Below, one piece after another: positions 1-10,529 of a stretch of DNA of 64,000 bases. Position numbers and translations under genes: made by a program. The stretch's first letter is position 1. Every line of letters starts with the position of its first letter. This DNA comes from Styela clava (taxonomy: Eukaryota; Chordata; Ascidiacea; Stolidobranchia; Styelidae). The DNA lies in assembly GCF_964204865.1 (NCBI RefSeq), contig NC_135255.1, forward strand, positions 15,653,135 to 15,717,134, given 5' to 3'. Below the pieces are notes generated by a model. That model made no database searches. It saw only the letters and a program-made list of their open reading frames with translations, and had not been told where the DNA came from.

Positions 1-539
1 AACATTTTAAAATCATTTTCAGGTAGTTACCTTATGTGCGCTACGAAACTGAAAGATAAATGTCCTCGGCTCGCGGCCTAAACTGTCGATGTCCCATTCG
101 GAATAGAAGTGGATTAAATTGGTTGTTATGATAGGTTTAAAAGTGTGAAAAAAATATCGCAATTACGGGGTCATTACGTAATCGATTTGGCCGTAATTAC
201 GGAATTGATTTTTGTCAATTACGTGCAAGCCTACTTTTGCCATATCTGTTATTTGTAGCTTATTATAAGCTAGTTATTTTTAGGTGCAACGCGAGAGTTG
301 ACAATTCTAAAAAGGGGGCGCGGCTTTAAAAGTTTGAGAAACATTGACGCAGATATTATAATTGGCATTCGCATTTCCGCATGGGCACTGTCACATCTGT
401 ATATTTTAGACCACTTGCGCTCACCTGAATGTTCTACATGTAAACTTCGCTTGTGAATTTTCAATGTACAATTAATGACTTTATATTTTTCATATTTTTT
501 CTGTTTTTGTCAATTCAGTGTTTATAAACATTCTAATAA
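1..539. other. Intergenic, with a short fragment of a dispersed repeat
   Basis: No gene is supported here. Positions about 345-400 match the segment at 2370-2430 that lies upstream of the first Zic ORF (both contain GGCATTCGCATTTCCGCA or a one-base variant), so this is a fourth fragment of that dispersed segment. On the minus strand around 440-464 a stretch reads KIHKRS...HSGERK. This faintly recalls a C2H2 finger end plus linker, but it is too short and disrupted to call. Confidence 0.4.
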
Positions 540-1078
540 TTGATGCAAAGAGCATTTGAATTATATGATTTCGAAGAACTTTACATAAGCCTCTTTCTGG
601 TCAATGTACATATAAACCGCTGCTGGTAAATTGGTCAATGTTCGTGAGTCTTCGTGCAAAGAGATGTCACACGGAAAATCCCATCGCCTTGTTTTAAAGT
701 ATATACTATTGTTTGTTATTATTACCTGAAATATATTTTATTTACACAATCACTGAACTTCAGAATAGTGCTGTGATAGGAAATTTTCTAAGCCAACAAT
801 AGTGAAATGCATGTGAATTTGCTAGTGAAGTGAGCGAACATATTATAAAACTATTTCTTAATTTTCCCGCCTCAAGGTTGTAATATTCTGATATTGCATT
901 ATTAAATATGAATAATCTCGAAATATTTGATGTCTGGTTTATATTTTACAAATATGCACAGGATAAAAAATACAACAATGTATTGTGTTCAAAAAATGGA
1001 TAAAAACTTTTTAAATAATTGTCGGTAATCAAAAACGATGTTAAATATGAAAATACCATGTCTATTTAATTGAGTTCT
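540..1078 (-). other. 3' flank of Zic copy 1, duplicated at 5880-6442
   Basis: The stretch aligns by eye with the 3' flank of the intact Zic gene at 5880-6442. Shared words include AGTCTTCGTGCAAAG (645 and 5985), TTTTACAAATATG (947 and 6295) and CGATGTTAAAT (1037 and 6412). The segmental duplication that made the two genes therefore extended about 0.5 kb past the stop codon. There is no canonical AATAAA at the position where the intact copy has one, only AATATAAA on the minus strand. Confidence 0.65.
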
Positions 1079-2215
1079 TTAATAATTTTGGGAAGGTGGC
1101 TGTGCAAACAAATCATAAAGATTTGGTATGTTTTGAGTTTCTGGTGGTGATTCCCGGAATACATTTTGCTGAAGAGAAAGCACATTCGATTGGTTATATC
1201 CTTGAGATATACCAGATTGACTCGTTTGTGGCGCGTTCAATGAAGTTGGCGAACACGATGCAAGGCTGAGATCAGGTGGCATGCATTGCCTCTTGGCTGG
1301 AGGTGGACTGGCGGGATTTCTTTTAAACGAGTTTGTTCGTTCCATGGCGATAGTTTCTGTTTGTAGTTCCGTTAAATCTTCGGCACAGGACGATGACGTT
1401 CGTGGAGTGATAGTCTGTTCATACTTGATTGGAGCAGCAGAATAGCCGAATTCTCGAGCAAGATCAACGTTGGGAGGAGCCTGTTCTGGACTGGTTGAAG
1501 AATGTGGTGATGTCGAAGAATCCATTCCACTTTCAGTTGATCTTGGGGAGGTTTCGTGACGATACAAATTACTGTTATTTTTGGATTCATTGCTTGATAT
1601 TGGCAAGGTAACTGCTGAATCGCTGTCGTCACTTTTTGAAGGTATTGCTGTTACTTCATCTTCGTGCATCTTGGTGTGCTTTCGGAGAGACCTTGAGTGA
1701 GTGTGGGTTTTCTTGCATCCAGGAACTCGGCATCCATATGGTTTAGAAGGTGAATGAACGCGAATGTGTTTTTTGCGTCCGGAGCTGCTTGCAAATCGCC
1801 TATCACATCCATCAAATGGGCAAACGAATGGTTTCTCTCCAGTATGAGTGCGCTTGTGGTTTTTGAAATTTTCAATTCTTGCGAATACTTTGCCGCAATT
1901 GGGATGAAGACAAGCAAACGGCTTTTCACCTGTGTGAACTCTTATGTGATAAACAAGTTTGTTCTTGCCTTGGAATCTCTTCTCTCTTTTGCAATCCTTC
2001 CAGTGACAAGTGTGGTCCATTTGATCGTGACCTCCAACATGGTCTACAGTGACGTGATCGACTAAATGAGTCATGCTGTAAAACTCTTGATCGCATGTTA
2101 CGCAGTTTTCATAACTCTTGCTGTCTTTCATAATCCACTTGCACGACAAGCTTTTTGGTTTGTTGTTAGCTTGGCCATTTCCAAGGTATTTTTCAACTAT
2201 ACTCTTTGTCGTCAT
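1079..2215 (-). CDS. Zic-family zinc-finger protein, N-terminally truncated copy 1 (possible pseudogene)
   Basis: An uninterrupted 378-codon minus-strand reading frame encodes a Zic transcription factor. Five C2H2 fingers cover about residues 25-184, with every zinc ligand present. They begin with the long Zic-type first finger (CKW...CDQEF...HVTVDHVGG) and include two TGEKPF linkers. The tail ends in the same [12 protein letters not shown] motif as the intact paralogue at 6443-7954 but lacks about 50 residues just before it. The paralogue's first 90 or so residues are absent and replaced by a non-homologous segment. The start used here ([12 protein letters not shown]) is therefore the first in-frame ATG after that segment, not the ancestral start, which has become ACG. 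Finger 4 carries Asp-to-Gly and finger 5 Pro-Ser-Ser to Ser-Arg-Ser in the recognition helices. The core promoter is also missing (see 2546-3700). If expressed it would be a nuclear DNA-binding protein with altered specificity; it may instead be a recently silenced copy whose frame has not yet decayed. Confidence 0.7.
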   Translation of the reverse strand: MTTKSIVEKYLGNGQANNKPKSLSCKWIMKDSKSYENCVTCDQEFYSMTHLVDHVTVDHVGGHDQMDHTCHWKDCKREKRFQGKNKLVYHIRVHTGEKPFACLHPNCGKVFARIENFKNHKRTHTGEKPFVCPFDGCDRRFASSSGRKKHIRVHSPSKPYGCRVPGCKKTHTHSRSLRKHTKMHEDEVTAIPSKSDDSDSAVTLPISSNESKNNSNLYRHETSPRSTESGMDSSTSPHSSTSPEQAPPNVDLAREFGYSAAPIKYEQTITPRTSSSCAEDLTELQTETIAMERTNSFKRNPASPPPAKRQCMPPDLSLASCSPTSLNAPQTSQSGISQGYNQSNVLSLQQNVFRESPPETQNIPNLYDLFAQPPSQNY

Positions 2216-2545
2216 TTGACATATAGGCCGAACAGTGGAAATATCAAATGGGGAATTAGCAGCTTTTGCTACACAAGAAGCAGCGCGCGAAACTAAGTTT
2301 TATGTTTGTTGTTTTATTTTCAGCTTTGTTTACTAAGCAAAACGGCTGCTAATCCCTTATGTTATAATGATGTTATAATTGCCATTCGCATTTCCGCACA
2401 GGCTCAGTCACATAATTCTCGTACTAATTTTTTTTGTATGGTTTCAACACTTGTCGGTCTTCCTATCACCTTTTCCATGTGTTTTATTCGTTTTTCTGTT
2501 TTTCAAGTCTTGGTTTTGTTATAGAATATGAGCAAGTGCTTGCAT
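2216..2545 (+). repeat. Dispersed segment replacing the Zic N-terminal coding region
   Basis: Between the relic Zic start (GCTTATGCAAGC on the minus strand near 2545) and the finger-encoding part lies about 330 bp unrelated to the intact gene's coding sequence. The same segment occupies the same place in the broken copy at 12440-12780. A diverged copy lies at 61284-61470 (shared words CCGAAAC and AGCTTTG..TTTG..TGAGCAAAAC), and a fragment lies near 345-400. No terminal repeats or reverse-transcriptase motif were recognised. It could be an inserted element or, less likely, a relic intron; no conserved GT-AG pair fits both copies. Confidence 0.5.
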
Positions 2546-3700
2546 AAGCCGTAAGAAAGTTGTAAAAATGTAAACATAGCGTGGGTTGTTCGCGTGACTT
2601 TTGTGGGTTATTTGGATATACGAAAACTTGCAAACAGTTTATGTAGGCTTCAATTATTTTTCCGAAAATATGTTAACAGCAAATTCGACAATCCTTTTTG
2701 CTATAGCAACTTATTGGGGATATTGATATAAATTTTCGCCTCTGTTAAGTCGAATGGTGTGATTCGAAATAGTTCTTTTGAATCTTGTTTTAAACTGAAA
2801 CTAAACAAAACAAATATGATCTCATTTAGCAAGTTGAAATTAACTCTTAACAGGTCATACCAGCATCATTGAGTCAAACATTGTACCAAAATACAAAAGC
2901 AGATTATCTTTATTTATTTGTTTTGCTGGTTCAAACGCAGCATTTAAACAAACTGAAAACTTTTAAAACCAATTGTAATACTATGTTGAGATATTGTGGT
3001 CAAAAGTGTTGTCGAAGATATCAGCCTCCAGCGCGTGCCTGAATGCCTTATCACTAATTTCCGATTCTACTTCCGACCACTGATTGCTATCATAAACAAG
3101 CAATAGAATGATAAGACGGAAGAGCGTGGGAATTTCATTTCTTGCTTGACAGAATAAATTTTGTCTTTGGAAATTGAAACCCATATTACAAAATATTCTG
3201 TGGAATTTCAAAGTCTCTGATTTTAATGAGAAAAACGAAGAGAATATAATATAATAGTCATAAACATGCAACATTTAAATATAGATGGTTTTTCACTTTG
3301 AATTTATTGGGCACAAAGTGTGAATGACTTTGTGAAATTATTGTTATTTGCAATTACATTTGCCTCTAATTTTGCTGACAAATTGCTCGACATCTCTATA
3401 AAATCGATTGGTTTTGTATGTACAACACTTGAATGAATATTGTATTAGCTGTATATAATATGCCCACTCATTCAATAAGATAGCTGAACAAAGGCATGAG
3501 TGAATCAACATGGTGCCAGAGATTTCTAATACGCATGTAGGTCAAAAAAATCAAGCATTTTATTCTTATCGCAAACTAAGATAAACTTATCTATTTATCG
3601 GCACTCTGGATAAAGTTGAAAAGTATTTTTGATATTCCCTTTTGATAAGATATTGGATGCATTCGAAGAAACAGCGTGGGAATAATTTCGTGGGCAACAT
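2546..3700 (-). repeat. Zic upstream duplication block A, core promoter deleted
   Basis: This block matches 4376-5060 directly and 10860-12200 in inverted orientation. Shared words include AACATAGCGTG, GCTATAGCAACTTATTGGGG, GATATCAGCCTCCAGCGCG and CAATAGAATGATAA. The other two copies have about 230 bp with TATA box, Fox-like site and 5' UTR between GCATAAGC and CGTAAGAATG. Here the two words are joined almost directly (2545-2560), so the core promoter and the ATG were removed by one deletion. The block carries no coding sequence of its own. Confidence 0.7.
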
Positions 3701-3701
3701 T

Positions 3702-3813
3702 GGGACCTCCTGGAGTATGCGCACCAAGATGGCGCACCTCCTGAACTCAGGTTGTGTACCAGGTTAGGGTTCAGGTTATGCGACATCTTGGTGCACATAC
3801 TTCAGGAGCACCC
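3702..3813. mobile_element. Palindromic MITE, copy 1
   Basis: About 112 bp whose two ends are inverted copies of each other: GAGTATGCGCACCAAGATGG at the left and its near-complement CATCTTGGTGCACATACTTC at the right, inside GGG...CCC ends. The inverted repeats make up nearly the whole element, so it can fold into one hairpin. A related element lies at 5167-5283. It has no coding capacity. The target duplication is not clear by eye, so the superfamily is not assigned. Confidence 0.65.
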
Positions 3814-4140
3814 TACATTGGTTATCATTCTCTGAGATTGAGTTATATTTTACTAAAAGTCCTTACGGCAACAATAAACTTCGCTAAAAAGAAAAACTAT
3901 ATAGACACAAACAATATATTTTACTACTGGAAAAATGATGTTGATAATGATGGATTATTGTTGAAAACGCTTATATCGATTTCCAGTCAAATCTCTATTA
4001 AACCACGAATTCGGTTACCGTAAATTACTTTGTTGCTCACAACTGAAATGTTCGTTAAAACGGTTGATTGGTATACTTGTAAAAAGGTCGTTGGCGATAC
4101 ATTGACACACCCGGTATACTCTGGGTTGTGGGACAGAGTA
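3814..4140. other. Spacer without recognised gene
   Basis: AT-rich sequence between the MITE and the orphan Zic promoter. I see no domain-bearing reading frame, splice-flanked exon or terminal repeat. On the minus strand it lies directly downstream of the orphan promoter, so it would be the first transcribed sequence if that promoter fires. Confidence 0.35.
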
Positions 4141-4380
4141 TGAGTAAGCGGGTTGCATAAGCGAATAATATTTTTCAAATTATTTGGCTCGGAAGCGATG
4201 TAATGATGCGGTCGAGATATTTATTTGACCTTATATACAAACTCTTATCATTTCTTCATCCACTTCCAACTTTCTCACGTCATTCCTTCCGCTTTCTGTT
4301 ACTCGGCGTAGAATTTGCGTTGTTGACATTGAGATAAAATGTTTACGTTCTTTGTGTACATTACTCACCTGCCGTAAGAA
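4141..4380 (-). promoter_or_regulatory. Orphan Zic-type core promoter (block B)
   Basis: On the minus strand this contains a TATA box (GTATATAAGG, about 4230-4239) preceded by GATAAGAG. Further upstream is the Fox-like block with TGTTGACATTGAGATA and TGTTTAC (4318-4348). The layout matches the promoters at 7955-8230 and 12200-12425. The transcribed side runs into a relic of the Zic start region (GCTTATGCAAC near 4150), where the ancestral ATGGCT is now ATTCGC, and Zic coding sequence then stops. It faces Zic copy 1, whose own promoter is deleted, about 1.9 kb away. Whether the promoter is active cannot be read from sequence. Confidence 0.6.
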
Positions 4381-5060
4381 TGTAAACATAGCGTGTGTTG
4401 TTCGCGTAACTTTCGTGCGTTATTTGGATATACGAAAATTTGCAAATAGTTTATGTATGCTCCAACTATTTTTCCGAAAATGTGTCAACAGCAAATTCGA
4501 CAATTCTTTTTGCTATAGCAACTTATTGGGGATATTGATATAAATTTTTTTCTCTGGTGTTTGGTCGAATGGTGTGATTTGAAATAGTTCTTTTTAAATC
4601 TTGTTTTAAATTAAAACTAAACAAAACAAATATGATCTCATTTAGCAAGTTGAAATAAACTCTTACAGGTCATACCAGCATCCTTGAATCAAATTTTGTA
4701 CCAAAAACAGATTATCTTTATTTATTTGTTTTGCTGGTTCAAACGCAGCATTTAAACAAACTGAAAACTTTCAAAACCAATTGTAATTCTTGTCCTTGTT
4801 GAAATATTGTGGTCAAAGGTGTTGACGAAAATATCAGCCTCCAGCGCGTGCATGAATGCCTTATCACTGATTTCCGATTCTATTTACGGCCACTGATTGC
4901 TATCATAAACAAACAATAGAATGATAACACGGAAAAACTTTTGCTTTTTAAAAAAAAACACAGCCACAATTAAATCTGTGAATCTGATTTAATGGGGAAA
5001 AGACGAGCATGCAACATTCCAATATGATGCTTCAATTATTGATATTTATCGGGGTTTTCA
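4381..5060 (-). repeat. Zic upstream duplication block B
   Basis: Direct repeat of 2560-3300 at about 85-90 percent identity by eye, including GCTATAGCAACTTATTGGGG and ATATCAGCCTCCAGCGCGTG. It lies distal to the orphan promoter and is presumably upstream regulatory DNA carried along in the duplication. No coding sequence was seen. Confidence 0.7.
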
Positions 5061-5166
5061 CTTCCAATTTATCGCTTTGTAAAAATAGTTGCTGCTGTTT
5101 ATGTGAAAAAATCGGCTATGTCTGCTAACCAATCGATTTCAATTTTCTCTACCCAAAGTGAAAAAA

Positions 5167-5283
5167 GGGGTGCTCCCGAAGTATTCGTACTACGATGGCG
5201 CACAACCTGAACATAGTATGTGTACCGGGACAGGGTTGTTAAGGTTGTGCGTCATCTTGGTACAAATACTTCCGGAGTGCCGA
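5167..5283. mobile_element. Palindromic MITE, copy 2
   Basis: About 117 bp with inverted ends: GTGCTCCCGAAGTATTCGTA at the left and TACAAATACTTCCGGAGTGC at the right, around ATGGCGCACAACCTGA and its complement. Related to 3702-3813, but at a different position relative to the surrounding duplicated block, which suggests independent insertions. Confidence 0.6.
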
Positions 5284-5879
5284 AAAAAGACCGCTAGAAT
5301 ACTATAGCTTTTTTTATGTTTCCTACAGGGCTAATATTTCAACCCAACCTTTGCTCTTCATTTTACTTCACGGACATTCATTTATATGACATCTGATATT
5401 CACATTCTCGTGATGTTTGGTTCTACATTTGGCTTGCTGCCATTTTGCTGACATTGCCGCAATCAATCGTGTCTATTTTGTTATTTGGTGATGTTGTCAG
5501 TTTGGAAACATTCGCTGATTTATATTCGTTATCAATTTTAAGAGAATCTTATCTGTTGGTCAATACTTCAACTGAAGTTCAAAGCTTTATTTTTAAAATT
5601 TCATGATAAGAAATAACAAGGGTTATAATTTATGTAACCAAGTTATAGAATTCAGTGAAAGCAAAGTCGTGTTAACTTCGTAATGGGTAAAACTACCCTC
5701 TTGTTTACCTGTTGCAACGAGCATTTAATTAACAAAGGTTTCCTTTGAAGAAGAGGCGTAGTGGTGACTCGGAAGAAAAGTGTTATACTTGAAATGTGAT
5801 AATATATGATGTTATATAAAACAGACTAAACTAAGCAATTGTTGATCGTCAAGTCAACAAAAATGATTCAATGAGGTAT
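5284..5879. other. Spacer without recognised gene
   Basis: AT-rich stretch between the second MITE and the 3' flank of the intact Zic gene. No coding or repeat structure was recognised on either strand. Confidence 0.35.
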
Positions 5880-6442
5880 TGGGCATTTTCAAGTAATTTG
5901 TTTTAAGACTTATATGGTTTCGGAGCATTATAGTGTGTATAATTAATTTATGGTCGATGTACAGATAATCGCTAGGGAACTAGTAAGTCTTCGTGCAAAG
6001 TGATTTCGCATAAACAATCCTACCTTCCTTGTCTTTATATTATTGTTTCTTATCACTGACTGAGATATCTTCACCTTTACACTGATGTTTTCAAAGTGCT
6101 GTTCTGTGTACTTCGATAAGAAATAGTCGGAGCAAACACTAGCAAAATTACAGTAACAGCGTGGGAATTTACGAGTGATTTACCCGGAGACATATATTCT
6201 AGAACTATTCCTGCTTGCAAAGTTAAAGACTCAAAATATAAATTCCACTATCGAATATAAATAATTCTCTAAATATTGATCGTTTAATTTTTATTTTACA
6301 AATATGTACAGGATATAAAATGCAACAGAACAAAACATTGCGTGCAATATTTGATAGGCACCGAAATACAAAGTGATTTATATGATTGTCAGTAATAAAT
6401 AGGACGATGTTAAATTTGGAAATACTATGTCTAATGAATTCC
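5880..6442 (-). other. 3' UTR and flank of the intact Zic gene, with poly(A) signal
   Basis: A canonical AATAAA lies on the minus strand at 6290-6295, about 150 nt beyond the Zic stop codon, and gives a plausible 3' end. The region is duplicated at 540-1078 downstream of Zic copy 1. A diverged relic lies after the stop of copy 3 near 13126-13270. Confidence 0.55.
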
Positions 6443-7954
6443 TCAATAATACTGGGACGGTGGTTGTGCAAAGATATCGTAAAGATTTGATGTGTTTTGG
6501 GTTTCGGGCTTTGGTCCCCCGAATACATTTTGCTGAAGAGGAAGCATATTCAATTGGTGTGAGTACATTGGTGCTTGGTAGAAATATCCAGAAGCCGAGG
6601 GAGCGCTGATTGGGGGTGAAGTACGGAATGTTGATTCTGGTTGTGTTTCAGCAATTGTTGGAATCGGATAAAACAAACTTTTATTTTCTTGAAATATTCC
6701 TGATTGGCTCAGTTGAGCCGCATTGAATGCAGTTGATGAACACGGTGCCAGGCTTACATTAGGTGGCATGCACTGTCTCTTGGCTGGAGGTGGACTAGCG
6801 GGGTTCCTTTCATAAGAGTTTGTTCGTTCCATGGCGATAGTTTCTGTTTGTAGTTGGGTTAAATCTTCGGCATTGGACGATGACGGTGGTGGAGTGATAG
6901 TCTGTTCATACTTGATTGGAGCGGCAGCATAAACGAATTCTCGAGCAAGATCAACGTTGGGAGGAGCCTGTTCTGGACTGGTTGGCGAATGTGGCGATGG
7001 CGATGAACCCATTCCACTTTCATTTGATCTTGGGGATGTTTCGTGTCGATACAAATTATTGTTATTTTCAGAGGATCCGTTACTGGATGTTGGTGAAGTA
7101 ACTGCTGAATCGCTGCCGTCACTTTCCGGAGGTACTACTGTTCCTTCAGCTTCGTGCATCTTGATGTGCTTTCGGAGAGAGCTCGGATGAGTGTAGGTTT
7201 TCTTGCATCCAGGAACTCGGCAGCCATATGGTTTGGAAGTTGAGTGAGTGTAAGTGTGCTTTTTGCGGTCGGAGCTATTTGCAAATCGTCTATCACATCC
7301 ATCAAATGGACAAACAAAAGGTTTCTCTCCAGTATGAGTGCGCTTGTGGATTTTGAGATTTTCGCTTCTTGCGAAGACTTTGCCACAATTGGGATAAAGA
7401 CAAACAAACGGCTTTTCACCTGTGTGAACTCTTATGTGATTAACAAGTTTGTATTTTGCCTGGAATCCCTTCTCTCTTTGGCAATCCTTCCAATGACAGG
7501 TGTGGTCGGTTTGATCGTGACCTCCAACGTGGTCTACGGTGACGTGGTCGACTAAATGAGTCATGCTGTAAAACTCTTGATCGCATGTTACGCAGTTTTC
7601 ATCACCTTTGTTGCCTTTGATAATCCATTTGCAAGACAAGATTTTTGGAGTGTTGCTTGCTTGGCCATAACCAAAGTATTGATTTTGGAAATTGAAGTCG
7701 AGCCCAGAATGATGTTGCTGGAAATATTGACTTTTACCTGCAGCTTGATTGAGGTAAACTTGTTCCTGAAGATTCTGTCTGTTGCGAAGCGGTCCCATGC
7801 CGTGATGAGGGTTGAAAAATGCCGCTTGATGTCCATTTGGAACCATGCCGTGAATTGGCTGAGATGTCATGCTGTCGCATCTTGGTGGTGCAAATCCGGT
7901 GAAATTAGGTGCTGAACTTTGTGGAGGAAAAGCATATGCGGTGGCGTAGGCCAT
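6443..7954 (-). CDS. Zic-r.b: Zic-related zinc-finger transcription factor (Zic-r.b/ZicL type), intact
   Basis: A single-exon 503-residue protein. Residues 1-105 form a low-complexity Gln/Asn/Pro/His-rich N-terminus starting [11 protein letters not shown]. Five C2H2 fingers follow, with ligands near C108/C124/H137/H142, C153/C158/H173/H177, C185/C190/H203/H207, C215/C220/H233/H237 and C245/C250/H263/H267. The wide first finger with HVTVDHVGG is diagnostic of the Zic family. The rest is a Ser/Pro-rich tail with a basic PPPAKRQC patch and a terminal [14 protein letters not shown] motif shared with both neighbouring copies. The first ATG is chosen because it sits about 120 bp downstream of a TATA box and the collapsed copy 3 has the same MAYA start. 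In Ciona, Zic-r.b acts in early embryonic notochord, muscle and neural specification downstream of Fox and FGF inputs. That role is inferred from family knowledge, and the symbol could equally belong to another copy of the multicopy group. Confidence 0.9.
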   Translation of the reverse strand: MAYATAYAFPPQSSAPNFTGFAPPRCDSMTSQPIHGMVPNGHQAAFFNPHHGMGPLRNRQNLQEQVYLNQAAGKSQYFQQHHSGLDFNFQNQYFGYGQASNTPKILSCKWIIKGNKGDENCVTCDQEFYSMTHLVDHVTVDHVGGHDQTDHTCHWKDCQREKGFQAKYKLVNHIRVHTGEKPFVCLYPNCGKVFARSENLKIHKRTHTGEKPFVCPFDGCDRRFANSSDRKKHTYTHSTSKPYGCRVPGCKKTYTHPSSLRKHIKMHEAEGTVVPPESDGSDSAVTSPTSSNGSSENNNNLYRHETSPRSNESGMGSSPSPHSPTSPEQAPPNVDLAREFVYAAAPIKYEQTITPPPSSSNAEDLTQLQTETIAMERTNSYERNPASPPPAKRQCMPPNVSLAPCSSTAFNAAQLSQSGIFQENKSLFYPIPTIAETQPESTFRTSPPISAPSASGYFYQAPMYSHQLNMLPLQQNVFGGPKPETQNTSNLYDIFAQPPSQYY

Positions 7955-8230
7955 ATTTGATGATGATCTTTCCAGTAAGCTTTGGAAGATGCAAATATAT
8001 AGTTCGAATTGTAGATCAGATGACTGGATTGAATATTGAATGATATGATTTTCGTTGCGGGTGTCTCAACTTATATGCAATCTCTTATCAGTCAACTTCC
8101 CTTCTCTCTCTCCGTTTCTCACGTTCCCACGCTCATTCTCGTACTCGCTTCCTCCCCCCAAATTCGTTCTCTCCCCCTGTGACGTTGAACCTGTATTGTT
8201 GACATTGAGAGATAATTGTTTACGTCGTTG
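7955..8230 (-). promoter_or_regulatory. Promoter of the intact Zic gene
   Basis: On the minus strand, reading toward the gene: a TGACATTGAGAGATA-related block with a Fox-like TTGTTTAC (about 8196-8224), a CT-rich tract, GATAAGAG (8081-8088), then TATA-like GCATATAAG (8070-8078). The ATG follows about 115 bp later. The same order recurs at 4141-4380 and 12200-12425, so the blocks are conserved across three copies that differ elsewhere. Fox factors are known activators of Zic-r.b in Ciona; that these particular sites are used is inference. Confidence 0.65.
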
Positions 8231-9124
8231 TTGATAATTTACGCCCGCGACAACAATGCAAACAATAGACGATTCAATGGCACGAGCCAAAATCGCTGTC
8301 GTGCGACTCGTTTATGCCAGGATTTTGTTTGCTTCCTTTGCGAAATATTTGCACAAATGGTGTGAATAGTTTCAATATTTATCCAACGGTAAACATTTTT
8401 GCAAGATGCAAAATGCATAATGCAAATATTGCTCAAACTTGAGCAGGTGCATTCATTTTAAAAACGAAAATTTTAATTTTAGCATAATAATTCAAAATTT
8501 ATTTTACAAATACTCAGAAAAAACTGAATTCAGAACATTTGTTTATTATTGGGTAAAATATGGAATTAAAGTGAGGAGAGGAGAAGTCAATTTTATAGAA
8601 TTTCATTTAAATTTTATCAATTTCATTAAAATTTAAAATACTTCGCATTAGATTCATAAGAATGTTAGATCGATATAATATTTGATTGACTGAGTTTGAG
8701 AACCATGATTTCATTCATAAATTAAATTTCAGTGCGAATCTGTAAATTCCTAAGAATAAAGGAACTATCAAATATAAACATTTAGTATCTATTTAGGAAG
8801 GTACAATTTTACTTGGAAACATGTGTAATTTACTCAGTTTTGAATAAAATGCGGGTTTAATTTATATGGTTTTATTACGTAACCAAGTTACGTGACCCAA
8901 ATTTTTTTAAAGTTAAGTTATAGAGAAATGAGCGAAAACAACAAAAATATCAAAGCAAATTATATCAAAGAATTATCTAAAAATAAATAGCAAATCATAT
9001 TTGTGTGATTTTATAATATTTGATTCAATTATTATTGTTATGAAAGTAGTTGTCACTTGACTCAATTTGACATTAGGTAAAGTATTGTATTGGGATGGAA
9101 AGGAAGATATGGTTGATCTCGATT
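8231..9124. other. Distal Zic upstream region and AT-rich spacer
   Basis: About 8240-8390 is a block (GCCCGCGACAACAATGCAAA, then CGATTCAATGGCACGAGC) repeated at 10343-10480. The remainder is very AT-rich with no recognised gene. Confidence 0.45.
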
Positions 9125-9260
9125 TTAGTCAGTGTTCAAGTAAATCGAATGCCTTTAATTAACTCAACAATGACACGGATGAATGGATTATTTTCCCATG
9201 AACTTGGGTGATTATTCCGATTGTGAAAGATTCAGACAAGACGGATGTTTCATTGAGGCA
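9125..9260 (+). repeat. Local repeat, copy 1 of 3
   Basis: Contains CTTTAATTAACTC...CGGATGAATGGATTATTTTCCCATGAACTTGG. Related sequences occur at 9885-10005 (ACGGATGAAGGGATTAAA, ATGAACTTGGATAATTATC) and 10530-10590 (ACGGATGAATAGATTATTTT). The nature of the repeat is unknown; no open frame or terminal inverted repeat was seen. Confidence 0.5.
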
Positions 9261-9884
9261 AAACCCGGGAATTAAATGTTCAGTTAATTTAAAATCAACT
9301 GAATTCTATAATTTCGGATAGACAAGAATCCTAAATGAAATTTGATCAACTTTTGGATACAAACACCCATTTTCATAGATGTGAACAAAAGAGATTAATA
9401 ATCAATTACAAAGAACAGTATTATGGAATTGATAAAAAAATCAATTTTGTTTTGTAGTGAATTTAGGTTTTTGGTGTACTTTGAGCTTTTGGCTAACACA
9501 TAGAGCAAATAATTGGATAATGAAAGTTAATGAACTTAATATTTTTTCTTCTGTTATGCCAAAAGAAAGCCTCATACATTCATTTATATGGAAAAGGGAA
9601 CTTAGTATAAATGATCATAGAAAATATGCAAACATGGTTTCCGCCTATTTGAGTTTAAGGTATATTGACATATATTTTTGGATAAGGAAAAAAAAAACGA
9701 AAATAAAAAGATTTCTTCATGTTGTTAGAAAAATGGAATGTTGGAATACATCCTATTAATTTCTCGATTTTTCCCTGAATTTACGTAGGATAAGGTCCTT
9801 GATAATGTTGTTATTACGAATCACCTTTGGGTTTCAGAAATTCATTTTCACTTGCGATATTCATAAGCGCGTACTCTGGTCGGA
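9261..9884. other. AT-rich spacer without recognised gene
   Basis: An open frame of 100 codons at 9457-9759 has no recognisable domain and the base composition of its surroundings, so I do not call it a gene. Confidence 0.3.
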
Positions 9885-10005
9885 TGTCTTTAATTACAGA
9901 GACAAATATACGGATGAAGGGATTAAATTTAAATGAACTTGGATAATTATCGGCTCAACCAAGAATCAAGTTCAGACTGAACGGAAGTTCCATTCATTCA
10001 CTGAG
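9885..10005 (+). repeat. Local repeat, copy 2 of 3
   Basis: Diverged copy of the unit at 9125-9260, sharing the ATACGGATGAAGGGATTA and ATGAACTTGGATAATTAT words and the following AGACTGAACGGAAGTTCCAT / AGACAAGACGGATGTTTCAT segment. No coding potential. Confidence 0.45.
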
Positions 10006-10342
10006 GTTTTATTATGCATTATAATAAACTGGTAATTACAATTACTGCATTGTACTTGAATTTATGTGTGAAATTTCGATGGGTCCTTTTACATTATACA
10101 TGCCTACATTTTTTTTTTTGAATTTGAAATGGAATATAATAAAAACGTTTTGATGCACATGGAATGAATGTTACTCTGCGATTTCAGTTCTAAATATCGT
10201 AAATGTCGTAAATCATCTTTTTATGGGTGCTCACATGGATTCTTAGGTAATTTTTACACAAAAAATTGGTAATAAAAATATTTTTCTACTATCTTGCTGA
10301 AGATGTATTCTCAAACAATTGTACACGGCATTGTTTAGATTT

Positions 10343-10480
10343 GCAGCCCGCGATATCAATGCAAACAATATACGATTCAATGACACGAGCTAAAATTGTT
10401 ATGGAGTGATTTAGTTAAGTTTGGATTTCGTTTGCTCCCTTAACGCAAATAGTGTGAATTATTCTAATATTTGCCCCTTG
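10343..10480 (-). repeat. Detached copy of the distal Zic upstream block
   Basis: Matches 8240-8390 in the same orientation (GCCCGCGATATCAATGCAAA, CGATTCAATGACACGAGC, GTTTGCTCCCTT). It sits next to the third copy of the local repeat (10530-10590), so a larger unit containing both may have been duplicated. No Zic coding sequence is attached. Confidence 0.55.
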
Positions 10481-10529
10481 TTTCAATATTATTTTTCATA
10501 TTCGCACTGTTACCTTCTAAGTGTTCGGG

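Noticed and set aside
270..464. Minus-strand KIHKRS...HSGERK resembling a zinc-finger end
   Set aside because: Only about 15 residues with extra residues between the expected histidines, and no cysteines of a finger precede it.
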